From Crocinitomicaceae bacterium (GTDB lineage: Bacteria; Bacteroidota; Bacteroidia; Flavobacteriales_D; Crocinitomicaceae): a stretch of 64,000 bases of DNA. The stretch lies in the NCBI GenBank assembly GCA_024643545.1, contig JAHEMR010000003.1, positions 62,001 through 126,000 of the forward strand, given 5' to 3'. The notes beneath the pieces were generated by a model. It did not search any database, was not told the origin of the DNA, and saw nothing but the letters and a program-made list of their open reading frames with translations. Numbering within the stretch: position 1 is the first letter of the stretch; each line of letters starts with the position of its first letter. Of this stretch, positions 8,308-17,892 are shown piece by piece. A program made the translations under genes and the position numbers.

Positions 8308-9675
8308 ATGAATGCCAAAGAGTTAATCCAAAAATACAACGTACCTGGACCACGTTATACTTCTTATCCTACCGTGCCATTTTGGAAAAAGAATGAATTA
8401 AATGAACGCGAGTGGTTGAATGAATTGAATCGATCATTTAAACAATATCCTCAGGCGAAGATTGGCATTTACATCCATTTACCGTTTTGTGAATCCCTTT
8501 GTACCTTTTGCGGTTGCCACAAGCGCATTACCAAAAACCATCAGGTGGAAACCCCTTACATCGATACCGTTCTGAAGGAATGGGAGCTTTATCAAAAACA
8601 ACTTCCGCAGGATATCCAGATTACCGAACTGCATTTCGGAGGTGGTACACCGACTTTTTTTCATCCAACTGAACTGGTTCGTTTATTAAATGGGATTTTA
8701 GGCGTGAATCAAATCAACCCTTCACATTGCGATCTTAGTTTTGAAGCTCATCCAAACTCAACAAGTGAGTTACATTTGCAAAAACTCCATGATTTTGGCT
8801 TTCGACGTGTTAGTTTTGGAATACAAGATTACGATCCGACGGTTCAAAAAGCCATTCATCGTTTACAAACATTCGAAGAAATTCTTCACGTACATGAACT
8901 GGCAAAAAAAATCGGATATACGTCGATAAACCATGACCTTGTATACGGACTGCCTCACCAAAGTTTGGAGGGATTTAAACGCACAATTGATTATACGATT
9001 CAATTAAAACCTGAACGAATTGCCCTTTATGGTTACGCGCATGTTCCCTGGATTAAAGGAACGGGACAGCGTGGATATGATGAAAAAGATTTGCCCCAAG
9101 ACAGTGAGAAACGCGTGCTATATGAGATGGCTTGCGAAAAATTAATTGCTCATGGATATATTGCAATTGGAATGGACCATTTCGCTTTGCCAACAGATAA
9201 ATTAGCATACGCTTTCAATGAAAAACGTTTGCACCGTAATTTCATGGGATATACCACGCAAACGACTAAATTCTTGCTCGGACTTGGCATGTCTGCGATT
9301 TCAGATAGTTGGTCTGGATTTGCACAAAATGAGAAAACTGTCGAATCCTACCAAGATCAAATTAACCGTGGTGAATTAGCAGTTTTTCGTGGACACCTTC
9401 TCAATGAATTGGAATTAGAAATCCGTTCCTACATTTTGGACCTTATGTGTCATTTTGAAACATCCTTTATGACAGCATCAAAATATAGTGATACCCATGA
9501 TTTCATTCGAAAAAAGCTTCTGCGATTAGTCGAAGACGGACTAGTGACGGTGAATGGTTCAACCGTTAAGGTTACGGAAAAAGGCTATCCATTTGTTCGA
9601 AATATCTGCATGGCATTTGATTTAGATTTACACAAGTATCAAGGTGGAAAACCCTTATTTTCAGCAACCATCTAA
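8308..9675 (+). CDS. hemN: Oxygen-independent coproporphyrinogen III oxidase (radical SAM)
   Basis: HemN makes protoporphyrinogen IX from coproporphyrinogen III without oxygen, using S-adenosylmethionine and a [4Fe-4S] cluster. The 455-residue product shows the YNVPGPRYTSYPTVPFW start typical of the family and the radical SAM motif Cys61-x3-Cys65-x2-Cys68 (followed by Cys70). It also has the SAM-binding GGGTPTFF, EAHPNS and SFGIQDYDP segments and the C-terminal HemN domain (MGYTTQ, GLGMSAIS). The ATG at 8308 fits the family N-terminus; an open frame continues upstream to 8260. It is first in the operon, three bases before ccoI, linking anaerobic heme supply to assembly of a heme-rich oxidase. 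Confidence 0.96.
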   Translation: MNAKELIQKYNVPGPRYTSYPTVPFWKKNELNEREWLNELNRSFKQYPQAKIGIYIHLPFCESLCTFCGCHKRITKNHQVETPYIDTVLKEWELYQKQLPQDIQITELHFGGGTPTFFHPTELVRLLNGILGVNQINPSHCDLSFEAHPNSTSELHLQKLHDFGFRRVSFGIQDYDPTVQKAIHRLQTFEEILHVHELAKKIGYTSINHDLVYGLPHQSLEGFKRTIDYTIQLKPERIALYGYAHVPWIKGTGQRGYDEKDLPQDSEKRVLYEMACEKLIAHGYIAIGMDHFALPTDKLAYAFNEKRLHRNFMGYTTQTTKFLLGLGMSAISDSWSGFAQNEKTVESYQDQINRGELAVFRGHLLNELELEIRSYILDLMCHFETSFMTASKYSDTHDFIRKKLLRLVEDGLVTVNGSTVKVTEKGYPFVRNICMAFDLDLHKYQGGKPLFSATI

Positions 9676-9678
9676 ACT

Positions 9679-12033
9679 ATGGGAAATTGTTATCACTGCG
9701 GAGATGTACTTCCAACACCCTCCATCCTACTCGATCAAAAAGAATTTTGTTGTCAAGGTTGTGCGAACGTTTACTCCCTATTAAATTCGAATTCACTTAA
9801 GGACTTTTACCAATTTGAAAAAACTCCAGGAACCAAACCAAACAAAGGTCGCATCGATAAATTCCAATTTTTGGATATCCCGGAGATTCGCGCACGCTTC
9901 GTTCAATATGAAGATGAAAAAATTACCCGAGTAAAATTATCCCTACCGAGTATTCATTGTTCTTCGTGCATTTTCCTCCTTGAAAATTTGACCAAAATAA
10001 ATGAGCACGTCCTCACATCTCAGGTTCATTTTGCGAAGAAGGAAGCCACCATTGTTTTTGATCGGAATTGCATGAAACTCTCAGAAATTGCGGATTTACT
10101 GCAATTCATCGGTTACGAGCCAGATTTTGGACGCAAAGTTGAAGTGAAAGGGGTTAAAAAAACGTTTTTACTGAAGATTGGACTTGCTGGATTTGCTTTT
10201 GGAAGTATCATGCTTTGGAGCGCACCAGATTATGTCGGAATTACATTGGACAATTTATCCTTTCGAAATTTCACGGCCTATTTATCCTTTATCGTTTCCC
10301 TTCCTGTTTTTCTCTATTCCGCAAGTGAATATTATGTATCTGCTTATAAAGCCATACGCAGCAAAAGCATTAATTTGGATGTTCCCATTACCATGGGAAT
10401 CCTTGCGCTTTATGCTCAAAGCACGTATCAAATATTCAACCAACAAGGTCCAGGTTACATGGATAGCTTTGCCGGGTTTATCTTTTTCTTATTGATTGGA
10501 AAATGGTTTCAAAATAGAACCTATCAATCGCTTTCGTTCGACCGTGATTACTCGTCTTATTTTCCCGTGGCCATTCACCGCTTTACAACGTATGGTACTG
10601 AAATCATTCCAATTGAGCAATTAAAACAAGGGGATCACATTCAAATCAGAAATGAGGAAATCATTCCCTGTGACAGCTATCTTATCTCGGAGGAAGCACA
10701 AATTGATTTCAGCTTTGTCACCGGCGAATCCGCATTGGTCACCAAGAAAAAAGGTGATTTAATCTATGCTGGTGGAAAATTAATTGGCCTGAGCATTGAA
10801 TTAGCAGTGAAATCCGAGACGAATCGAAGTCATTTAACTCAACTTTGGAATGAAACCAAGAATAAGAAAGAATCCAACAAACTCGTTCGATACCAAGACC
10901 GAATATCGCGCTTCTTTTTAATCATTTTGATCATCGTTGCACTTCTTTCCGGAATTGCATGGGCATTTATTGATCCTACAAAGATCATGACGGTGATTGT
11001 TTCCATTTTAATTGTCGCTTGTCCTTGTGCACTCGCTTTATCAAGTCCTTTTACCTTGGGAAATACACTCAGTGTTCTAGGAAAAAACGGCTTGTACTTA
11101 AAAAACACGACCGTTGTTGAAGCACTCAGTGAAATTACCACCATTGTTTTCGATAAAACAGGAACTTTAACCGATCCAATGTCCCATAAAGTTCACTTTT
11201 CAGATGTACAAATGTCCGATGAATTATGGAATATACTAAAGGCACTCTCTAGCCATTCTACACACCCATTATCGCAGCTTATTCACAAGCAACTTACAGA
11301 TAAAAACCAAAAGATAAAATTGAACCATTTTATTGAACACAAAGGAAAAGGTATTGAAGCAAGGTTTAACGGACACCACTACCAATTGGGAAGTTCAACA
11401 TTTGTGGGCAACGAGGTGCCCATAATAGAAAATGGAACCGTGTTTTTCACCCAAGATGGAGAAATTCAACAAAAAATTCATGTGCAAAGTTCTTTCCGTG
11501 CGTCTGTAACATCTGTATTGAGCCAATTGACAGACAAGAAAATTTTTGTTTTATCCGGAGATGATTCCACTGACCTTCCCGAATTAATCGCACTGGGTTT
11601 CAAATCAGATCATTGTTTTTTCAGGCAGGAGCCTAAGGATAAAGCTGATTTCATTGCTTCAAGACAAAAGTTAGGTGAAAAAGTGCTGATGTTGGGGGAT
11701 GGACTAAACGATGTTGGAGCAATGGGAACTGCGAATGTTGGCATTGCTTTGTCGGAGGACATGTTCCGCTTTACACCTTCCTCGGACGCTATACTAGATG
11801 CAAAACACTTCCATTTACTTGCCTCCTTTTTCCACGTTTCCAGCTACGCAAAAATTGTATTGCAAATATGCCTTGGATTTTCCATTACCTATAATTTAAT
11901 TGGACTTTCATTTGCTATTTCAGCAACCCTTGCACCAATTGTTGCGGCAATCTTAATGCCAATAAGTTCCATAACAGTCGTCTTTTTAAGCTCCAGTTTA
12001 ATCCATTTCAAGTACTGGCGTGGAATTGAATAA
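9679..12033 (+). CDS. ccoI: Cu-translocating P-type ATPase for cbb3 oxidase assembly (CcoI/FixI)
   Basis: A 784-residue P1B-type ATPase thought to export copper to the periplasm for CcoN maturation. The N-terminal metal-binding domain has Cys4-x2-Cys7 and the CCQGC cluster at 24-28. A ferredoxin-like HMA domain follows with Cys94-x2-Cys97 (HCSSC). The membrane part carries the transport motif Cys448-Pro-Cys450 (ACPCALALSSPF). The cytosolic part carries the phosphorylated Asp492 in DKTGTLT, HP in THPLSQ, and the hinge GDGLNDVGAMG. All catalytic elements are intact. Position between hemN and ccoS supports CcoI rather than a detoxifying CopA. Confidence 0.94.
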   Translation: MGNCYHCGDVLPTPSILLDQKEFCCQGCANVYSLLNSNSLKDFYQFEKTPGTKPNKGRIDKFQFLDIPEIRARFVQYEDEKITRVKLSLPSIHCSSCIFLLENLTKINEHVLTSQVHFAKKEATIVFDRNCMKLSEIADLLQFIGYEPDFGRKVEVKGVKKTFLLKIGLAGFAFGSIMLWSAPDYVGITLDNLSFRNFTAYLSFIVSLPVFLYSASEYYVSAYKAIRSKSINLDVPITMGILALYAQSTYQIFNQQGPGYMDSFAGFIFFLLIGKWFQNRTYQSLSFDRDYSSYFPVAIHRFTTYGTEIIPIEQLKQGDHIQIRNEEIIPCDSYLISEEAQIDFSFVTGESALVTKKKGDLIYAGGKLIGLSIELAVKSETNRSHLTQLWNETKNKKESNKLVRYQDRISRFFLIILIIVALLSGIAWAFIDPTKIMTVIVSILIVACPCALALSSPFTLGNTLSVLGKNGLYLKNTTVVEALSEITTIVFDKTGTLTDPMSHKVHFSDVQMSDELWNILKALSSHSTHPLSQLIHKQLTDKNQKIKLNHFIEHKGKGIEARFNGHHYQLGSSTFVGNEVPIIENGTVFFTQDGEIQQKIHVQSSFRASVTSVLSQLTDKKIFVLSGDDSTDLPELIALGFKSDHCFFRQEPKDKADFIASRQKLGEKVLMLGDGLNDVGAMGTANVGIALSEDMFRFTPSSDAILDAKHFHLLASFFHVSSYAKIVLQICLGFSITYNLIGLSFAISATLAPIVAAILMPISSITVVFLSSSLIHFKYWRGIE

Positions 12034-12106
12034 ACATGATATAAATCAGTTTTTTTCATTCATCTGTATCATACTTATTCCTGTTGCCTTTGTGGAAATT
12101 TGCATC

Positions 12107-12265
12107 ATGGGAATGATCTATCTAATGTTAATTGTAAGCCTTTGCATTGCTGCCTTTTTTTTGATGTTCTTTTTGTGGGCAACAAAAAATGGACAGTTTG
12201 ACGATGATTACACACCATCCGTACGCATGCTGTTTGAAGATGAACCAAAATTAAAAGATGAATAA
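12107..12265 (+). CDS. ccoS: cbb3 oxidase assembly protein CcoS
   Basis: A 52-residue protein with one membrane helix (about 4-24) and the family signature WATKNGQFDDDYTPSVRMLF. CcoS is needed to load cofactors into the cbb3 oxidase. The open frame extends back to a GTG at 12020, but the ATG at 12107 gives the usual family length and N-terminus (MGMIYLMLIVS). It starts 73 bases after ccoI and overlaps ccoNO by 8 bases. Confidence 0.9.
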   Translation: MGMIYLMLIVSLCIAAFFLMFFLWATKNGQFDDDYTPSVRMLFEDEPKLKDE

Positions 12266-14432
12266 AATGGAAGCAGAAAAGTTTAGTTACGACAATCGAA
12301 TCGTTCGAAATTTCGCCTATGCCACCGTAATTTGGGGTATTACGGGAATGTTAGTTGGATTAATTGCAGCCCTACAATTGGCGTTTCCAGAATTCTTCAA
12401 TGATTATCTTGGATTTAAATATTTGACTTTTGGGCGTTTGCGTCCATTACATACCAACGCCGTAATCTTTGCCTTTGTCGGTAACGGGATGTTTATGGGG
12501 ATTTACTATTCCCTTCAACGCTTATTGAAAGCAAGATTGTGGAGCGATAAACTTAGTAAAATCCATTTCTGGGGATGGCAAACGATCATTGTTTGCGCCG
12601 TTGCAACATTGCCATTGGGCATCACTACTGGGAAAGAATACGCGGAATTAGAATGGTGGATCGACATTATGATTGCTGGCATCTGGGTTGTTTGGGGATG
12701 GAATATGTTCGCAACAATCATGGTTCGTCGCGTGAAACACTTATACGTTGCCATTTGGTTCTACATTGCCACTTTTGTAACGGTTGCGATGCTGCACATT
12801 TTTAACTCATTTGAATTACCTGTTTCTTTCTTGAAAAGTTATTCTTGGTATGCTGGAGTTCAAGATGCCTTGGTTCAATGGTGGTATGGACACAATGCTG
12901 TTGCCTTCTTCTTAACCACTCCTTATTTAGGATTAATGTACTACTTTGTTCCTAAAGCAGCGAATCGTCCAGTATACTCTTACCGCCTATCCATCATTCA
13001 CTTCTGGGCCTTAATCTTCTTATATATCTGGGCTGGACCACATCACTTATTGTATTCTACACTTCCGGATTGGGCACAAAGTTTAGGTGTCATTTTCTCT
13101 GTTATGCTCATTGCTCCATCTTGGGGTGGAATGTTGAATGGACTTCTTACATTAAGAGGAGCTTGGGACAGAGTTCGCGATGATATTTTATTGAAATTCA
13201 TGGTGGTTGCACTAACGTGTTATGGAATGTCCACATTCGAAGGACCCATGCTCTCATTGAAAAACATCAACGTCATTTCCCACTTTACAGATTGGACAAT
13301 CGCCCATGTACATATTGGTGGACTTGGATGGAATGGGATGTTGACCTTTGGAATGTTGTATTGGTTGTTCCCTCGCCTGTACAATACAAAATTGTATTCC
13401 ACGAAAATGGCAAACCAACATTTTTGGATTGCGACGTTGGGAATCATTCTATATGCAATTCCAATGTACATTGCTGGATTTATGCAAGGATTAATGTGGC
13501 AAGAATTCAAGCCAGATGGGACATTAGCAAACAATTTTGTCGATACGGTTATTGAAATGAAACCCTTCTTTTATTTACGTTCAATTGGAGGTTTGTTATA
13601 CCTAAGTGGGGCCATCTTGATGTTTTACAACTTAGTGAAAACAGCAAAATCTGGTAAGTTGATTGCAAACGAAGAAACAGAAGCGGTTGTAACAAAAGAT
13701 CTTCATGTACAAACGAAAGGAGAATACTGGCACAAGGTCATCGAACGAAAACCGATTCAATTCATGATTCTTAGTTTAGTGATTGTTGCCATTGGAGGAA
13801 TTGTAGAAATCATACCAACGATGATTGTTAAAAGTAATGTTCCGACCATAAAAAGTGTCAAACCATATACGCCACTTGAATTATATGGACGTGATATATA
13901 CATCCGAGAAGGTTGCTACAATTGCCATTCGCAATTAATTCGCCCATTGCGATTTGAAACCGTACGATATGGAGCTTACTCGAAGTCTGGAGAATTCGTT
14001 TACGACCATCCATTCCAATGGGGGTCAAAACGAACAGGTCCTGATTTGGCTCGCGAAGGTGGTGTTAGAGGGAATATTTGGCATTTCAATCACATGATCC
14101 GTCCAAAAGTAATTACTCCGGGATCCATCATGCCAGCTTATCCTTGGATGCGAGAAGATAATATGGACATCGAAAACATTGGAGCTAAAATCCGCGCCAT
14201 GCAAACACTCGGAGTTCCTTATCCAAAAGGTTACGATAAAATCGCTAAAAAGGATTTGCAGAACCAAGCGCACATCATCGCCGCTGACATCGTCAACACT
14301 TCAAATCAAATTGCCCTGAAAGGACGCAATAAAAATGATTTGATTAAAGAAATCGAACAGAAAGATATCGTGGCGATTATCGCATACTTGCAACGACTTG
14401 GAACAGATGTTAAAGTTAAACCGTCCAAATAA
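12258..14432 (+). CDS. ccoNO: cbb3-type cytochrome c oxidase subunits I and II fused (CcoN-CcoO)
   Basis: A 724-residue fusion of the catalytic heme-copper subunit CcoN (about 1-475) and the membrane-anchored monoheme cytochrome CcoO (about 490-724). CcoN shows the heme and Cu ligands in RPLHTNAVIFAF, WWYGHNAVAFFLT, WAGPHHLLYS and DWTIAHVHIGGLGWNG. The CcoO part has a new membrane helix near 500, the heme c site Cys553-Tyr-Asn-Cys-His557, KRTGPDLAREGG, and an axial methionine in PGSIMPAYPWM. The fusion is common in Bacteroidota. It accepts electrons from CcoP and reduces oxygen at low tension. ATG 12258 or 12267 are possible starts. Confidence 0.96.
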   Translation: MNKMEAEKFSYDNRIVRNFAYATVIWGITGMLVGLIAALQLAFPEFFNDYLGFKYLTFGRLRPLHTNAVIFAFVGNGMFMGIYYSLQRLLKARLWSDKLSKIHFWGWQTIIVCAVATLPLGITTGKEYAELEWWIDIMIAGIWVVWGWNMFATIMVRRVKHLYVAIWFYIATFVTVAMLHIFNSFELPVSFLKSYSWYAGVQDALVQWWYGHNAVAFFLTTPYLGLMYYFVPKAANRPVYSYRLSIIHFWALIFLYIWAGPHHLLYSTLPDWAQSLGVIFSVMLIAPSWGGMLNGLLTLRGAWDRVRDDILLKFMVVALTCYGMSTFEGPMLSLKNINVISHFTDWTIAHVHIGGLGWNGMLTFGMLYWLFPRLYNTKLYSTKMANQHFWIATLGIILYAIPMYIAGFMQGLMWQEFKPDGTLANNFVDTVIEMKPFFYLRSIGGLLYLSGAILMFYNLVKTAKSGKLIANEETEAVVTKDLHVQTKGEYWHKVIERKPIQFMILSLVIVAIGGIVEIIPTMIVKSNVPTIKSVKPYTPLELYGRDIYIREGCYNCHSQLIRPLRFETVRYGAYSKSGEFVYDHPFQWGSKRTGPDLAREGGVRGNIWHFNHMIRPKVITPGSIMPAYPWMREDNMDIENIGAKIRAMQTLGVPYPKGYDKIAKKDLQNQAHIIAADIVNTSNQIALKGRNKNDLIKEIEQKDIVAIIAYLQRLGTDVKVKPSK

Positions 14433-14437
14433 ACAAC

Positions 14438-14644
14438 ATGTTAAGATTTATCAAACACAACTTAACAGGGATGCTCCATGTCGAGATTTACCCAATGATT
14501 TCCTTAATCATGTTCACCCTGTTTTTTGCGGTAATGTTATGGTACGTGATTAAAATGTCCAAAAATAGAGTGGACGAAATGAGCGCCATGCCTTTAGATT
14601 TAGAAGAGAATACGAACACAAATCAAACACATCATGAAAATTAA
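14438..14644 (+). CDS. ccoQ: Small cbb3 oxidase subunit, CcoQ-like
   Basis: A 68-residue protein with one membrane helix (about 18-40, ending AVMLWYVIKMSK) and a short acidic polar tail. It lies 5 bases after ccoNO and overlaps ccoP by 11 bases. Size, topology and position match CcoQ/FixQ, which stabilises the oxidase complex. Sequence identity in this family is low, so the call leans on context. Confidence 0.75.
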   Translation: MLRFIKHNLTGMLHVEIYPMISLIMFTLFFAVMLWYVIKMSKNRVDEMSAMPLDLEENTNTNQTHHEN

Positions 14645-16055
14645 ATTCACACAACTAACGTTCGTTGCGCTTTTAATCAACTTGGTTGCGCAGGGGAATA
14701 GCTATGCAGCGGATGGTGGTCAATTATTTAAGTCCCGTTGTAATACGTGTCACATGGTGGACAAAAACTCCACCGGACCAAAATTACAAGGTGCCAAGCA
14801 AAAATGGATTGATGCGGGTGAAGGTGACCTGATTTATTCATGGATTGCTAATTCTTCCGCACTCATTGCCTCTGGAAAAAGTGCCCGCGCAAAAGAGGTA
14901 TCAGCATTTAGTCCAACAGCAATGCCTGCTCAAACAGTTTCCAAAGAGGAAATTGATGCAATATTATCGTATGTGGATGCTCCTCCCGTTGTAACAACGA
15001 ATCCGACCGATACCACGGCAAACTCAGTCGTAAGTACGGTAGTAAAACCTGACTATGTTGGAAACCTCTCTATGTTCAATTGGCTGATATTCTTAATGGT
15101 TATATTGATCCTTATAATTATCGTTTTGGCTGGATCCATAATGACGTATGTTAAATCGGATTATTTCAAATCAAAAGTTACGGAATTAGGAAACAAATCA
15201 AAATTGCTCATCATTGTTATTACAACCGGATCATTGTTTGTGAGTAATCAAAGTTATGCCCTAAATTTTATGCGTCCAGGTGAAGCAGAAAAAGGAATGC
15301 CTTGGTTACAAGTAGAGAACACCGATTTATATGCCCTTTTAGCCGTAAACATTATTCTTTTAATCGTTGTACTCTATTTACGAAACCTATTCAATCAAAT
15401 GGTTGCAATGGTTCGACCTAAAAAAGAAGTGGTAGAGACACCGGTAGTTGCTGAAACATTCAAAAAAGTAAATGCACTCTTGACTGATGCCGTCCCAATT
15501 GAAGAAGAGCATACCATCTTAATGGAACACGAATACGATGGAATTCGTGAACTAGACAATAACCTTCCACCTTGGTGGGTTTGGGGATTTTTCGCAACGA
15601 TCGTGTTTGCCTTCATCTATATTATCAATTATCATGTGTTAGGTGTGTCTGATTTACAGGAGAAAGCATACCAAAAAGAAATGGCTAAAGCAGAAAAAGA
15701 GATTGCTGCATATCGTTCAAAAATGGCCATGAATGTCGATGAAACGAATGCAACAATCATGACTGGAAGTTCGGATTTAGCCGCTGGGAAAGCCATATTT
15801 GGCGTGAACTGTGTAACGTGTCATAAAGCCGATGGATCTGGGGATGTTGGTCCAAACCTAACGGACAAAAATTGGATTTACGGATTTGACATTAAGGACG
15901 TTTTTGCGACGATTAAACTCGGTCGCCCGAATGGAATGCCTACACATGATGCACTCTTGAATCCAATTCAAATCCAACAGGTAGCATCATATGTCTTGAG
16001 TTTAAAGGAAGTTCCAAATGGAAAACCGGCGCAAGGGAACATCATCAAGAAATAA
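14634..16055 (+). CDS. ccoP: cbb3 oxidase subunit III (CcoP) with extra N-terminal cytochrome c domain
   Basis: A 473-residue protein. A signal peptide (about 1-25) leads into a cytochrome c domain with Cys36-x2-Cys39-His40 and a methionine ligand near AMPAQT. Then come a Thr-rich linker and a membrane helix (about 143-167). A further hydrophobic stretch lies at about 190-206 and a helix at 232-250. The CcoP hallmark LDNNLPPWWVWGFF and its helix follow at about 308-336. The C-terminal heme domain has Cys393-x2-Cys396-His397 (GVNCVTCHKADG) with a GMPTHDALL methionine. The front cytochrome module looks like an addition to the usual single-heme Bacteroidota CcoP, possibly an electron-input domain. 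Confidence 0.9.
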   Translation: MKIKFTQLTFVALLINLVAQGNSYAADGGQLFKSRCNTCHMVDKNSTGPKLQGAKQKWIDAGEGDLIYSWIANSSALIASGKSARAKEVSAFSPTAMPAQTVSKEEIDAILSYVDAPPVVTTNPTDTTANSVVSTVVKPDYVGNLSMFNWLIFLMVILILIIIVLAGSIMTYVKSDYFKSKVTELGNKSKLLIIVITTGSLFVSNQSYALNFMRPGEAEKGMPWLQVENTDLYALLAVNIILLIVVLYLRNLFNQMVAMVRPKKEVVETPVVAETFKKVNALLTDAVPIEEEHTILMEHEYDGIRELDNNLPPWWVWGFFATIVFAFIYIINYHVLGVSDLQEKAYQKEMAKAEKEIAAYRSKMAMNVDETNATIMTGSSDLAAGKAIFGVNCVTCHKADGSGDVGPNLTDKNWIYGFDIKDVFATIKLGRPNGMPTHDALLNPIQIQQVASYVLSLKEVPNGKPAQGNIIKK

Positions 16056-16068
16056 CTAAACTTACAGA

Positions 16069-17466
16069 ATGAGTGAACAGGAGGAGGCTTTCCGTGACCG
16101 GATCGCTACGGTGAATGAAAAAGGTAAACGTATTTGGATTTTCCCGAAGAAACCAAGTGGATCCTTTTATAATAAACGTAAAATCCTCAGTTATTTCCTG
16201 ATTTCTTTACTTTTTGCTGGACCACACATTCGAATTGGATCAGAACCCTTTCTGTTACTAAACATCATACACCGTAAATTCGTTATTTTCGGACAGGTTT
16301 TTTGGCCGCAAGACATGTATCTTTTTGCCATCTTAGTGATTATCGGAGTCGTCTTTATCATTTTCTTTACCATCATTTTTGGACGCTTATTTTGTGGTTG
16401 GGTTTGTCCACAAACCATCTTTATGGAAATGCTGTTTCGCCGAATTGAATACCTAATTGATGGTGACTGGACAGAACAAAAGCGACTTGACAAAAGTCCG
16501 TGGACGAAAGAAAAAATCTTCAAACGAACACTTAAACATGTCATCTTTTGGTGGATTTCCTTCTTTATTGCAAATACATTTTTGGCATATATCATCGGTT
16601 CGGATTCTCTGTGGCATATTCAAACTGATCCGTTAGGAAAGCACTTGGGTGGATTCATTGCAATTGTAATTTTCACCTATGTATTCTATGGCGTTTTCGC
16701 TTTCCTTCGCGAACAAGTATGCACAACAATTTGTCCTTATGGCCGCTTACAAGGTGTTTTATTGGATGAGAATACTATGGTGGTTGCCTACGATGAAGTC
16801 AGAGGTGAAGACCGCGCCAAAATCCATAAAGGAGAAGATCGTCACCTTGCAGGTAAAGGGGATTGCATCGATTGCGGACAATGCGTCCATGTATGCCCTA
16901 CAGGAATTGATATCCGTAACGGAACTCAATTAGAATGTATCAACTGTACGGCCTGCATCGATGTGTGTGATCACATGATGGATTCGGTAGGTCAAGAAAA
17001 AGGATTAATTCGATTCGTATCTGAAAACGGAATCAAAAATAGAACTCCTTTTCAATGGACCAGACGTGTGAAAGCATATAGCGTGTTATTAGGTGCGTTG
17101 TTGATTCTATTGGCAGTTCTACTAATTTCTAGAAAGTCCTTTGAAACAAATGTTTTACGTCAAAAAGGATCTACATTTCAAGTAGATGAAAACGGGATTG
17201 TTTCCAACATCTTTGAAATTTCCTTGTTAAATAAAACACATGATCGGTATTCCATACATTTTGAACTCGACGATCCTTATGCAAAAATTCAAACAGTCGG
17301 GAAAGCAGTTATCTTGAAAAGTGAATCAAAAGCAAAAGTTCTCGTCGTTGTAAAGATGCCCAATCATCTTTTGGAGAACGGAACGAAAAAATTTAAAATT
17401 CACATCTATGGTAATAATCATGAAATCGAAGTGATTCAAACCAAGTTTATTGGACCAATATTATAA
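16069..17466 (+). CDS. ccoG: cbb3 oxidase accessory Fe-S protein CcoG (FixG/RdxA)
   Basis: A 465-residue polytopic membrane protein with polyferredoxin-like cysteines: CGWVCPQ after the second helix, CTTICPYGRLQG, then two 4Fe-4S motifs CIDCGQCVHVCP and CINCTACIDVCDH. The C-terminal about 110 residues form an Ig-like periplasmic domain. CcoG is linked to copper delivery and reduction during cbb3 maturation. It sits 13 bases after ccoP and 3 bases before ccoH. Confidence 0.95.
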   Translation: MSEQEEAFRDRIATVNEKGKRIWIFPKKPSGSFYNKRKILSYFLISLLFAGPHIRIGSEPFLLLNIIHRKFVIFGQVFWPQDMYLFAILVIIGVVFIIFFTIIFGRLFCGWVCPQTIFMEMLFRRIEYLIDGDWTEQKRLDKSPWTKEKIFKRTLKHVIFWWISFFIANTFLAYIIGSDSLWHIQTDPLGKHLGGFIAIVIFTYVFYGVFAFLREQVCTTICPYGRLQGVLLDENTMVVAYDEVRGEDRAKIHKGEDRHLAGKGDCIDCGQCVHVCPTGIDIRNGTQLECINCTACIDVCDHMMDSVGQEKGLIRFVSENGIKNRTPFQWTRRVKAYSVLLGALLILLAVLLISRKSFETNVLRQKGSTFQVDENGIVSNIFEISLLNKTHDRYSIHFELDDPYAKIQTVGKAVILKSESKAKVLVVVKMPNHLLENGTKKFKIHIYGNNHEIEVIQTKFIGPIL

Positions 17467-17469
17467 AAT

Positions 17470-17892
17470 ATGAGATTTAGAAACGGAATTATTATTGCCA
17501 TGATTGCTTTTGTGGCGTTCATCGTAACGATGGGAATTATTATTAGTTCAAAAGATTCAGAGTTGATTAGCGAAGATTATTACATTCAAGAAAAATCATT
17601 CAATGAAGATTTCGATGCGCAACAACGCGCGGCGGACAACAAAAACCCTATTCGTATTTCCAATCTTAAGAATGGTATTGGGTTCGTGAATCAATCGAAT
17701 CTCGACATACCATCCATCGATTTAACTTTTGTGCGGATGAATAATGGGAAGTCAGACTTCACCTTAAAAAATCATCCAATAAGTATGAGTATACAAAAGG
17801 ATAAACTTGCGAAGGGGAATTACGAAATTCAAATGCGTTATCGGGTAAAAAATGTTCCTTTCATGCAAGTGATTTCATGGTATTATAAATGA
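17470..17892 (+). CDS. ccoH: FixH/CcoH family protein
   Basis: A 140-residue protein with an N-terminal membrane helix (about 6-26), the DSELISEDYYIQEKSFNEDF segment typical of Bacteroidota FixH proteins, and a periplasmic beta-rich domain. CcoH is required for stable assembly of the cbb3 oxidase. It overlaps the following gene by ATGA. Confidence 0.9.
   Translation: MRFRNGIIIAMIAFVAFIVTMGIIISSKDSELISEDYYIQEKSFNEDFDAQQRAADNKNPIRISNLKNGIGFVNQSNLDIPSIDLTFVRMNNGKSDFTLKNHPISMSIQKDKLAKGNYEIQMRYRVKNVPFMQVISWYYK

Noticed and set aside
12020..12106. Longer ccoS start (GTG 12020)
   Set aside because: The CcoS family begins at the M-x-x-I-Y segment encoded from 12107; the extra 29 residues overlap ccoI and look unlike the family.
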